A stretch of DNA of 7,737 nt. Origin: Halanaerobium sp046541575 (GTDB taxonomy: Bacteria; Bacillota; Halanaerobiia; Halanaerobiales; Halanaerobiaceae). Under the pieces are notes generated by a model, which ran no database searches, had not been told where the DNA came from, and was given only the letters and a program-made list of their open reading frames with translations. Location: assembly GCA_046541575.1 (NCBI GenBank), contig JBKHDA010000081.1, forward strand, positions 1 to 7,737, in the 5' to 3' direction. The translations under genes and the position numbers were made by a program. This document shows, one piece after another, positions 1 to 5,704 of the stretch (its first letter is position 1; every line of letters starts with the position of its first letter).

Positions 1-158
1 TGTCACTTAAAGAACTGTGGCAGCTGTTTCCGATTATTTTAAAGGAACATGATCCTGAATATAAAAGATGGTATTTAGCTGAGGCAGAAGTCGAATTAAT
101 TAAAACCAAAATAAAGAAATCCGGGAGGATTTATAATGGCAAAAATTCTTGTAGTTGA
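1..158 (+). pseudogene. GrpB-like (UPF0157) N-terminal fragment, truncated
   Basis: An open frame whose first full codon is at position 3 encodes about 52 residues and stops with TGA at 156-158, inside phoB. The segment ELWQLFPIILKEH followed by a WY pair resembles, from memory, the N-terminal region of GrpB-family (UPF0157) nucleotidyltransferase-like proteins, which normally exceed 150 residues. Here the similarity fades after about 35 residues and the nucleotidyltransferase core is missing. The window begins with TG followed by an in-frame TCA, so an A just outside would make an ATG and the fragment would start exactly at the edge; this cannot be verified. The last 12 codons overlap the phoB ribosome binding site and start. 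It may be a decayed gene piece or a short expressed leader peptide. The family call is moderately secure, the pseudogene status is inference. Confidence 0.42.
123..128 (+). promoter_or_regulatory. Ribosome binding site of phoB-like gene
   Basis: GGGAGG lies 7 bases before the ATG at 136 and fixes that start. It sits inside the open frame of the upstream GrpB-like fragment, so translation of the two could be coupled. Confidence 0.75.
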
Positions 159-825
159 AGATGAAAAAAATATTAGAGAGTTAATTAAGTTTAATCTGGA
201 AAATGCAGGTTATGAGGTAGTTACTGCTGCAGATGGTAGAGTAGCTCTCGATGAACTTTCGGCTGAAATTGATCTGGTAGTTTTGGATCTAATGCTGCCG
301 GAGGTTGATGGGATGGAGGTCTGCCGTCAAATGAGAGGTGACCAAGATTTGCGTCAGATTCCAATTGTAATGCTGACAGCTAAAGGAGAAGAAGTTGAAA
401 GAATTCTGGGGCTTGAGATGGGGGCAGATGATTATATGACAAAACCCTTTAGTCCAAGAGAATTAGTTGCCAGAATTAAGGCTATATTTCGTCGCATCAA
501 GGAATCTCAAGTTGATAATGAAAAATTAAAAGATGAAATTATTGACTTAGGTAAATTAAAATTAGATATCCCAAGACATGAAGTTATTTATGAAAATGAA
601 AAAATCATTTTAACCCCAAAAGAATTTGAACTCCTTCGTTATTTGATCATTAATCAGGGACGCGTTTTAAGTCGAGACCTGCTTTTAGAGAAAATCTGGG
701 GCTATGAATACGCAGGAGATACCAGAACAGTTGATGTACATATCAGGAGACTGCGTAAAAAAATTGAAGCTGATTATATAGCAACGGTCAGAGGGGTGGG
801 ATATAAATTTGTTAAAATGGAATAA
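136..825 (+). CDS. phoB: PhoB-like OmpR-family response regulator
   Basis: This cytoplasmic two-component response regulator is 229 residues, the usual length for the OmpR/PhoB class. The N-terminal receiver domain (about 1-120) shows the acidic pocket E8/D9, the phospho-acceptor D51 in LDLMLPEVDG, the switch residue T81 and the conserved lysine K103 in MTKPFSPREL. The C-terminal winged-helix DNA-binding domain (about 133-229) shows TPKEFELL at 160-167, the recognition helix RTVDVHIRRLRKK and the closing wing VRGVGYKF. Phosphorylated by its partner kinase, such a protein binds direct repeats at target promoters. It overlaps the downstream histidine kinase gene by 17 bases, a typical arrangement for a cognate pair. 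No promoter is visible in the 135 bases upstream, so transcription probably starts outside the window. The phoB name rests on family resemblance; no pst or phoU gene is in view, so a WalR- or ResD-like role is possible. Confidence 0.9.
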   Translation: MAKILVVEDEKNIRELIKFNLENAGYEVVTAADGRVALDELSAEIDLVVLDLMLPEVDGMEVCRQMRGDQDLRQIPIVMLTAKGEEVERILGLEMGADDYMTKPFSPRELVARIKAIFRRIKESQVDNEKLKDEIIDLGKLKLDIPRHEVIYENEKIILTPKEFELLRYLIINQGRVLSRDLLLEKIWGYEYAGDTRTVDVHIRRLRKKIEADYIATVRGVGYKFVKME

Positions 826-2590
826 GCTGGGTATAAAAAATCGATTAATCATTATTTTTGTGATTATTCAGCTTTTGATTATTGCGCTGAGTTTTTATTA
901 TTTTAGTACAAATCATCGTGAGTTTTATTTAGAACAGGAAAAAATAAGCTTAGAACATTATTCACAACTAATGCTTAATAATATAGAAGCGGAAGAAATT
1001 GAAAGCTCAAGTCAGAGTCTGAAAGAAAAAGCTGCTGACTGGTCAGATGATTCTGAAACGAGAATCACGATTATTGCTGCTGACGGACTGGTGCTGGCAG
1101 ATTCACATCATGAGGTTGAAAAAATGGATAATCACCGCAACCGTCCGGAGATTGTACAGGCAATTAGAAGCGGAATCTCTGGTAATGAAATTCGTTACAG
1201 TGATACAATTGGAGAAGAAATGCTTTATTATGCAGTCCCAATAAAAAATGAGGGTGAGCTAATTGGAATTTTAAGAACCGCTCGTCCACTCAAATTTATT
1301 AGAAGTGTTTTAATTGAAGACATTAAAAGTTATCTTTTTTTCTTTGTCATTCTGGCGGTGATTACAATTCTTTTAGGCTGGCGTTTAACCTACACTATTG
1401 TTAAGCCCCTGGAAACTGTAACAGAAACAGCAGAAAAAATTTCTGAAGGTGATTTAAGTCAGCGGATACCTGTTAGAAAATATAATAGTGAAATTGAAAA
1501 ACTGGCACGAATGTTTAACTTTATGGCGGAAGAGCTGGAAGACAAGATCACAGAAATTTCTCGAGAAAAAAATAGAATTGAAGCAATTTTAGAAAGTATG
1601 GTAGATGGTGTAATTGCTGTTGATCAGGACGGAAAGGTTTCTCTCATTAATCCTGCAGCCCGCCGTATTTTTAATATTGAAGCTGAACAAATCAAAGGAA
1701 AAGAATTAATCAGTTCACTTTTCAGTCATAGAATTGATATGTATCTGCAGCGAGCATTTGATAAAAAAGAGAGTGTCAGCCGAGAAATTAAATACAAAAA
1801 TCCTGAGCAAAAAATTATTCAGGCGACTTTTATTCCTTTACTGGATGAAGATGAAAATGTTAATGGAGGAGTCATTGTCCTGACTGATATTACTGAACTT
1901 AGAAAACTGGAAACAGTTAGAAATGATTTTGTGGCCAATGTTTCTCATGAACTTAGAACTCCGCTGACCTCGATGGTTGGATATTTAGATACACTTTTGG
2001 AAAGTGATATTAAAGATCAGGAAACTAGAGATAGATTTTTAAAGATTATCAAAGAAGAGACTGATCGATTATCAGTTTTGATTAAAGATCTGCTTAATTT
2101 ATCAAGAATTGAATCACAGTCTCTAGATCTGAAGGCAGAAGATTTTAAAGAAATTTTAATTAAAGTAATAAATCTTTTGCAAAAAAATGCTGAAGATAAA
2201 AATATAGATTTAAAGCTGGAAATCGATGATGATTTACCTCTTGTTTATATGGTTAGAGAACAGATTAAGCAGGTATTAATTAATTTAATTGATAATGCTG
2301 TAAAATATACCCCTGCAGGTGGGAAAATTGAAATCAAAGTAGAAAAAGAAGCAGATAAAGTTTATTTTTCTGTAAAAGATAATGGGATGGGAATACCAAA
2401 GGCTGACCAGGAGAGAATTTTTGAAAGGTTTTATCGAGTTGATAAAGCACGCAGTAGAGCTCTTGGTGGAACCGGAATTGGGCTTTCAATTGTACGTAAT
2501 ATAATAAAACAGCATGGAAGTGAGATACAGGTAAAAAGTAGAGAAGGTGCCGGCAGCGAATTTTATTTTTATTTAAATTCAGCTGAATAA
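809..2590 (+). CDS. phoR: PhoR-like membrane sensor histidine kinase
   Basis: A 593-residue inner-membrane sensor kinase, presumably the partner of the regulator encoded just before it. Order of parts: transmembrane helix 1 (about 12-32), an extracytoplasmic PAS/Cache-like sensor (about 33-170, with LVLADSHHEVEKMDNH), transmembrane helix 2 (about 174-197), a HAMP linker (about 198-250), a cytoplasmic PAS domain (about 253-365), the HisKA dimerisation helix with H380 in FVANVSHELRTPLTS, and the HATPase domain with N box N496 (INLIDNAVKY), G1 DNGMGIP at 524-530, F box ERFYRVD and G2 GTGIGLS at 554-560. All catalytic motifs are intact. The start is TTG at 809: the frame is closed by a TAG at 779, no ATG exists between, and the next ATG lies beyond helix 1. 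A GGGG/GGTGGG stretch at 793-800 gives the ribosome binding site inside phoB. The signal sensed cannot be read from the sequence. Confidence 0.9.
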   Translation: MLKWNKLGIKNRLIIIFVIIQLLIIALSFYYFSTNHREFYLEQEKISLEHYSQLMLNNIEAEEIESSSQSLKEKAADWSDDSETRITIIAADGLVLADSHHEVEKMDNHRNRPEIVQAIRSGISGNEIRYSDTIGEEMLYYAVPIKNEGELIGILRTARPLKFIRSVLIEDIKSYLFFFVILAVITILLGWRLTYTIVKPLETVTETAEKISEGDLSQRIPVRKYNSEIEKLARMFNFMAEELEDKITEISREKNRIEAILESMVDGVIAVDQDGKVSLINPAARRIFNIEAEQIKGKELISSLFSHRIDMYLQRAFDKKESVSREIKYKNPEQKIIQATFIPLLDEDENVNGGVIVLTDITELRKLETVRNDFVANVSHELRTPLTSMVGYLDTLLESDIKDQETRDRFLKIIKEETDRLSVLIKDLLNLSRIESQSLDLKAEDFKEILIKVINLLQKNAEDKNIDLKLEIDDDLPLVYMVREQIKQVLINLIDNAVKYTPAGGKIEIKVEKEADKVYFSVKDNGMGIPKADQERIFERFYRVDKARSRALGGTGIGLSIVRNIIKQHGSEIQVKSREGAGSEFYFYLNSAE

Positions 2591-2645
2591 TTAAAGTATA
2601 ATTTTATGTACCGGATACAGGTGAATTAAAGCACAAACTTATAAT

Positions 2646-2684
2646 AAAAACTCTTTCCTCAGATCAATAAAGGAAAGAGTTTTT
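2646..2684. terminator. Strong bidirectional intrinsic terminator
   Basis: A perfect 14-base-pair stem is formed by 2646-2659 (AAAAACTCTTTCCT) and 2671-2684, with an 11-base loop. It carries a T-run at its 3' side on either strand. It ends the phoB-phoR unit on the plus strand and is positioned to end the leftward hydrolase-arsR unit on the minus strand. Confidence 0.88.
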
Positions 2685-2709
2685 CATTTAATACTAATAC
2701 AATTTTTTG

Positions 2710-2900
2710 TTAGCAGCAGCCACCCTGGCCTGAAGAACAGCAGCCCTGATCGCGGGGTTAAGTATATTCGAAATTTCCCTGTTGACATCATTCACTAATT
2801 TATTAAATCCTTTCTGGCTCTTGAAATAATTATTAACCTTTTCATTCCTCCAACTCCACCCTTACCAAGAAAATATAAATTGACTCTGATTATTATTCAT
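2710..2900 (-). pseudogene. Decayed ArsA-like ATPase remnant with vicinal-cysteine tail
   Basis: On the minus strand an ATG at 2900-2898 follows the arsR stop by 3 bases, with a GGAAG ribosome-binding sequence inside the end of arsR. It reads MNNNQSQFIF and then hits TAA at 2864-2862. Shifting one base restores LGKGGVG (GKGGVG at 2866-2849), the deviant Walker A start found near the N-terminus of ArsA/MinD-type ATPases such as MxxxFIFFxGKGGVGKT. The essential KT of that motif is lost, and what follows is too short to be an ATPase. The original ATG frame then stays open and encodes a helical-looking stretch (NKLVNDVNREISNILNP). One more shift gives DQGCCSSGQGGCC and a TAA at 2712-2710, a tail of two vicinal cysteine pairs as in ArsD-type metallochaperones. 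I read this as an internally deleted, frameshifted residue of an arsA (possibly arsD/arsA) segment. The ArsA assignment rests on about 17 residues plus position after arsR. Confidence 0.6.
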
Positions 2901-2903
2901 CTC

Positions 2904-3215
2904 TTACTTCCTTAATTTTTGTAAATTGAAGTCTTCTTCACATTTTCCTAAAATATTATTCAGCTCATTTTTAATTAGGGCAATATTGTCCTCATTTAAA
3001 GTGTAGTCAATCCAGCGGCCTCGTTTTGAAGCTTCAATTAGACCGGCTTCTTTTAAAATTTTTAAATGGTGAGAAACATTGGGCTGGCTGATTTCTAAAA
3101 TATTAACAAAATGACAACTGCATAAAGTTTCACAGCTTAGTAGATTAATCATTTGAAGTCGGTTTTCATCAGCAATTGCTTTTAACATTTTAACTATCTC
3201 TTTATTATTAATCAT
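2904..3215 (-). CDS. arsR: ArsR/SmtB-family metalloregulatory repressor (first copy)
   Basis: A 103-residue cytoplasmic repressor of the ArsR/SmtB family, which dissociates from its operator on binding As(III)/Sb(III) or a metal. The winged helix is clear: IADENRLQMINLL at 14-26, recognition region SQPNVSHHLKILKEAGLI at 43-60 and wing KRGRWIDYTL at 64-73. The sensing helix carries C32 and C34 in ETLCSCHF, equivalent to the ELCVC motif of plasmid R773 ArsR. The third cysteine of that site (C37) is absent, while C28 and C92 are available as alternative ligands. The ATG at 3215 is preceded by AAGGAGA (3228-3222) within the upstream hydrolase gene, which it overlaps by 8 bases, so the two are cotranscribed and translationally coupled. 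It is immediately followed by an ArsA-like remnant, supporting an arsenic-type origin. Which metalloid or metal it senses is inference. Confidence 0.9.
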   Translation of the reverse strand: MINNKEIVKMLKAIADENRLQMINLLSCETLCSCHFVNILEISQPNVSHHLKILKEAGLIEASKRGRWIDYTLNEDNIALIKNELNNILGKCEEDFNLQKLRK

Positions 3216-3957
3216 TACTAATCTCCTTTTGATTTTTAGCTGCTTTTATTAACTCAGCAAATAAATTAATAAAAGAACTGCTGTTATCTATTAAATCTTC
3301 AGGGTGCCATTGGACCCCCATTAAAAAAGTTTCTTTTTTGTTTTCGATAGCTTCAATTATACCGCACTCAGATTTAGCTGAGATATTTAAACTTTCAGCT
3401 ATTTCTTTAATTGCCTGATGATGGTGAGAGTTTACAGTTAATTGGTCTGCACTTAAAATTTTATCAAGTCGGGTATTTTCTAGAATATTTATTTTATGGT
3501 TTACATATTCCAGATTTTCTCTTTTCTCTAAATCTAAAGGGAGATGGCTGAAATCACAGTTTAACTGATGATCTATATCCTGATATAAACTTCCCCCGAG
3601 AGACACATTAATTAACTGCATTCCTCTACAGATTCCTAAAATCGGTATTTGGGCCTTATGAGCTTCTTGAAATAATGAAATTTCCCACTTATCTCGATCG
3701 GGATTTATATTGTCTAATTCAATAACTTTATCTTCACCATAACTTGCAGGTGCAACATCTTCACCACCGCTTAAAACCAGAGCATCAACTAAATCAATAT
3801 ATTCATTTAGATGTTTAGTGCTGTCAAAAGGAGGTATAATAATTGCTGTTCCTCCAGCTCTATAAACTGCATTAACATAACTGCAGCGAATTTTAGTATA
3901 TTTTTTACTATGCTCACAGTCACAAAAAGCTGTAATTCCCACAACAGGATTTTTCAT
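3208..3957 (-). CDS. Class I glutamine amidotransferase-like gamma-glutamyl hydrolase (PuuD/peptidase C26 type)
   Basis: A 249-residue cytoplasmic protein of the class I glutamine amidotransferase fold, full length for the gamma-glutamyl-gamma-aminobutyrate hydrolase (PuuD) group. It begins with PVVGITAFCD and has the oxyanion-strand region VDALVLSGGEDVAPASYGE (about 58-76). The nucleophile C110 lies in ILGICRGMQLINVSLGG, followed by VNSHHHQAI (175-183) and the catalytic pair H218/E220 in GVQWHPED. The triad is therefore intact. Family members hydrolyse gamma-glutamyl amide bonds, for example in putrescine breakdown or on gamma-glutamyl peptides. No polyamine genes are nearby. Instead it is the first gene of a unit with an ArsR repressor, overlapping it by 8 bases, so its expression is probably controlled by that repressor. 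A link to gamma-glutamyl thiols or metalloid conjugates is a guess. The ATG is preceded by AAAGGAA (3973-3967) at a normal distance. Confidence 0.87.
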   Translation of the reverse strand: MKNPVVGITAFCDCEHSKKYTKIRCSYVNAVYRAGGTAIIIPPFDSTKHLNEYIDLVDALVLSGGEDVAPASYGEDKVIELDNINPDRDKWEISLFQEAHKAQIPILGICRGMQLINVSLGGSLYQDIDHQLNCDFSHLPLDLEKRENLEYVNHKINILENTRLDKILSADQLTVNSHHHQAIKEIAESLNISAKSECGIIEAIENKKETFLMGVQWHPEDLIDNSSSFINLFAELIKAAKNQKEISND

Positions 3958-3979
3958 AACTTATCATTCCTTTAAATTG

Positions 3980-3995
3980 ATATATTTAAATATAT
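3980..3995. promoter_or_regulatory. 16-base palindrome, candidate ArsR operator
   Basis: ATATATTTAAATATAT is perfectly self-complementary. It lies just downstream of the leftward -10 element, over the expected transcription start, which is where an ArsR-type repressor would block initiation. Because it is pure A/T in an A/T-rich region, chance occurrence is a real alternative. Confidence 0.4.
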
Positions 3996-3999
3996 TTAT

Positions 4000-4028
4000 A
4001 TATTATTAAAATTTTTATCACTTGTCAA
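4000..4028 (-). promoter_or_regulatory. Leftward sigma-A type promoter of the hydrolase-arsR unit
   Basis: On the minus strand a perfect -35 TTGACA (4028-4023) is followed after 17 bases by TAATAT (4005-4000), a 4-of-6 match to the -10 consensus. The start of transcription would fall near 3993, giving a leader of about 35 bases with its ribosome binding site at 3973-3967. The -35 lies inside ACTTGTCAAGT (4020-4030), a 5-1-5 inverted repeat. Confidence 0.6.
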
Positions 4029-4214
4029 GTATAATAGCTTATTAAATCACAAGTTATTATATATAAACTTTTCTATATATCCATTAAAATTAATATTAAA
4101 AAATTTTATTTATATAAATTATAAATATAAAAATAAGTTTATAAATTCTTAAAATATTAGTGTTTCTTGTAATCGTCGGATGAGCAGCCAAACAAAAATA
4201 TATTAAAAAATAAT

Positions 4215-4243
4215 TTGACATGAGAAATATATTACTATATAAT
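4215..4243 (+). promoter_or_regulatory. Rightward consensus sigma-A promoter of the arsR-permease unit
   Basis: TTGACA (4215-4220) and TATAAT (4238-4243) are both perfect consensus hexamers separated by exactly 17 bases. Transcription would start near 4250, about 33 bases before the arsR ATG. A promoter this strong is what one expects for a unit normally held off by a repressor. Confidence 0.85.
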
Positions 4244-4263
4244 CATATTAGCATATATTAATA
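4240..4263. promoter_or_regulatory. Imperfect inverted repeat at the arsR transcription start, possible operator
   Basis: Downstream of the -10, TAATCATATT and its imperfect counterpart in AGCATATATTA form a loose dyad (TAAT-ATAT arms, one base offset) spanning the expected start site. Its position suits autorepression by the ArsR protein encoded just after it, but the symmetry is weak and A/T composition is high. Confidence 0.25.
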
Positions 4264-4282
4264 CGAAGATAGGAGAGTGCTT

Positions 4283-4648
4283 ATGGAAGATTTACTTAAT
4301 TTTTTAAAATGTATAGGTGATGAAAACAGATTAAAAATATTGAAACTGCTGTTGGATGGTCAATTTTGTGTCTGTCAGCTGCAGGAATTGCTGGATAAAT
4401 CACAATCAAGTGTTTCCCAGCATTTAAGCTATTTTAAGGAATTAGATCTTTTAAATGAAGAAAAAAGTGGAAAGTGGATTTATTATTCCATAAATAGGGA
4501 TGTTTATGATAAATATTTAGCAAAAATAGTATCTTTAAAGGCTGATACATTAGCCGAACTGAATATGATAGAACTGGAAAATAACATTGAAGAACTAGAT
4601 ACAGCAGCTGAGATTAGAACAAATAAAAAAGAAAGGGGATGTTGCTAG
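4283..4648 (+). CDS. arsR: ArsR/SmtB-family metalloregulatory repressor (second copy)
   Basis: A 121-residue ArsR-family repressor, probably autoregulating the unit it heads. The fold is typical: KCIGDENRLKILKLLL at 9-24, the sensing segment FCVCQLQELL with C29 and C31 (ELCVC-type), recognition region SQSSVSQHLSYFKEL at 40-54 and wing KSGKWIYYSI at 61-70. A further C10 is present. A C-terminal extension of about 35 residues, rich in glutamate and asparagine, ends in KKERGCC, a vicinal cysteine pair at the very terminus that could be an extra metalloid ligand. The ATG at 4283 is preferred over the in-frame GTG at 4277 because AGGAG (4271-4275) lies 7 bases before the ATG and the GTG falls inside that site. 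Its stop codon overlaps the start of the permease. It differs from the leftward copy in length, cysteine pattern and tail, so the two are not recent duplicates. Confidence 0.92.
   Translation: MEDLLNFLKCIGDENRLKILKLLLDGQFCVCQLQELLDKSQSSVSQHLSYFKELDLLNEEKSGKWIYYSINRDVYDKYLAKIVSLKADTLAELNMIELENNIEELDTAAEIRTNKKERGCC
4632..4638 (+). promoter_or_regulatory. Ribosome binding site that decides the permease start
   Basis: AAAGGGG abuts the in-frame ATG at 4639 with no spacer, so that ATG is unlikely to be used. The same site is 9 bases from the GTG at 4648, a normal distance. Confidence 0.65.
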
Positions 4649-5613
4649 TGTTTGAAATATTTGTTAGATTTGCAGATTTAATGACTTATAATTTATTTGG
4701 TATCGAGGCGGGAACTAAACTGGGTGATTCAGTTCATTTTTTCTTCTATGATACGACAAAGATTATTTTCTTGCTTTCTATAATGATCTTTTTTATCTCA
4801 ATTATTAGAAGTTATTTCCCACCGGAAAAGACAAAAAAACTTCTAAGTAACTATAGAAAGATAACAGCCCATATTATGGCTTCTTTATTAGGGGTTGTAA
4901 CACCATTCTGTTCCTGTTCTTCAGTACCAATCTTTATTGGTTTTGTAGAATCGGGAATACCACTGGGAGTTACATTTTCTTTTTTGATTACTTCTCCTAT
5001 TGTGAATGAGGTAGCTCTGGTTATGTTATATTCTATTTTTGGCTGGAAAATTGGTACACTTTATCTGGTCAGTGGTATTTTAGTTGGAATAATTGGTGGA
5101 ATTGTCATTGAAGCATTAGGTATGGAAAAATATGTTGAAGAATATGTTTATCAAATTAGTGCAGAAGAAAGTGAGCTTGAAGAACTGGACTGGAGTGACA
5201 GAATCGATTTTGCAAAAGAAGAAGTTAAAGAAATTGTGAGTCGAGTCTGGCTCTATGTTATAATTGGTATTGGTATTGGAGCTGCAATCCACGGTTATGC
5301 ACCGGCAGAATTACTGGCTCAATATGCTGGAGCAGATAATCCATTATCTGTAATCGCTGCCGTTATTGTAGGTATCCCACTTTATGCTAATGCAGTTGGA
5401 ACAATTCCAATTGTGGAGGCTTTAATGGGTAAGGGAGTTGCTTTAGGAACTGCCCTGAGTTTTATGATGGCTACAACTGCTTTGTCCTTACCAGCAATGA
5501 TTATTCTGCGTAAAGTTATTAAACCAAAGTTAATCACTGTTTTTGTAACAGTTGTTGGAGTTTCAATTATTGGAGTTGGCTATATGTTCAATTTTGTAAT
5601 GAATTTTGTTTAA
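4648..5613 (+). CDS. arsP: ArsP-family (DUF318, PF03773) membrane permease
   Basis: A polytopic membrane protein of 321 residues from the GTG start. Hydrophobic helices are visible at about 37-54, 74-98, 103-128, 134-157, 200-218, 232-252, 262-286 and 296-320, with a charged cytoplasmic loop (about 158-198) in the middle. The family signature VTPFCSCSSVPIFIG carries C88 and C90, followed by FLITSPIVNE; the second half has a related VGIPLYANAVGTIPIVEA and MMATTALSLPAM, suggesting the internal duplication known for this family. Characterised ArsP members export trivalent organoarsenicals such as methylarsenite; other family members are uncharacterised. GTG at 4648 shares its first base with the TAG stop of arsR, so the two are translationally coupled. 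Position behind a metalloid-type repressor and before a CxxC redox protein supports efflux of a thiol-reactive metalloid, but the exact substrate is inference. Confidence 0.87.
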   Translation: MFEIFVRFADLMTYNLFGIEAGTKLGDSVHFFFYDTTKIIFLLSIMIFFISIIRSYFPPEKTKKLLSNYRKITAHIMASLLGVVTPFCSCSSVPIFIGFVESGIPLGVTFSFLITSPIVNEVALVMLYSIFGWKIGTLYLVSGILVGIIGGIVIEALGMEKYVEEYVYQISAEESELEELDWSDRIDFAKEEVKEIVSRVWLYVIIGIGIGAAIHGYAPAELLAQYAGADNPLSVIAAVIVGIPLYANAVGTIPIVEALMGKGVALGTALSFMMATTALSLPAMIILRKVIKPKLITVFVTVVGVSIIGVGYMFNFVMNFV

Positions 5614-5624
5614 TTTAGTTTAGT

Positions 5625-5656
5625 ACCAGGTACAAATCAGCTGATTTGTACCTGGT
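5625..5656. repeat. Perfect 32-base palindrome between permease and thioredoxin genes
   Basis: Two 16-base arms, ACCAGGTACAAATCAG and its exact reverse complement, meet at a central AGCT with no spacer. As RNA this is a very stable hairpin with a minimal loop. No T-run follows on either strand, so it is not a classical intrinsic terminator. It could be a REP/MITE-like mobile palindrome, an mRNA processing or stabilising hairpin that sets the ratio of permease to thioredoxin, or a protein-binding site. Confidence 0.9.
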
Positions 5657-5704
5657 TAAAAAGAAATATATCACAAACTAAAATTATAATGAGGAGTGTT
5701 AATC

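Larger units (their letters stand above)
3958..4282. other. AT-rich divergent intergenic region with two promoters
   Basis: About 325 bases separate the leftward hydrolase-arsR unit from the rightward arsR-permease unit. It holds a promoter facing each way and palindromic candidates for ArsR binding, listed separately. Between the two promoters (about 4031-4214) there is very AT-rich sequence with no open frame or RNA gene that I can recognise. The one exception in composition is a GC-richer patch around 4174-4189. Confidence 0.7.

Noticed and set aside
1047..1244. 65-codon plus-strand open frame inside the histidine kinase
   Set aside because: It lies wholly within the sensor domain of the kinase in another frame, has no ribosome binding site and no recognisable domain; it is a shadow of the real gene.
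2710..2760. Cysteine tail as a definite ArsD C-terminus
   Set aside because: Spacing is CC-x6-CC rather than the CC-x5-CC I recall for R773 ArsD, and the preceding residues do not show the ArsD thioredoxin-like core, so the name is not assigned.
4277..4282. GTG at 4277 as the start of the second arsR
   Set aside because: The codon falls inside the AGGAGAG ribosome binding site; the ATG at 4283 has correct spacing.
4639..4647. ATG at 4639 as the permease start
   Set aside because: It directly abuts the GGGG of the ribosome binding site with no spacer; GTG at 4648 is properly spaced and overlaps the arsR stop in a coupled arrangement.
5625..5656. Palindrome as an intrinsic terminator
   Set aside because: The stem is strong but no T-run follows on either strand; the downstream plus-strand sequence is A-rich.
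5685..5690. TATAAT just before the thioredoxin gene as a promoter -10
   Set aside because: No -35-like hexamer lies 16 to 18 bases upstream and the site adjoins the ribosome binding site, leaving almost no leader.
5696..5704. GTG at 5696 as the thioredoxin start
   Set aside because: It overlaps the GAGGAG site; ATG at 5705 is 8 bases downstream and begins the fold at its usual first strand.
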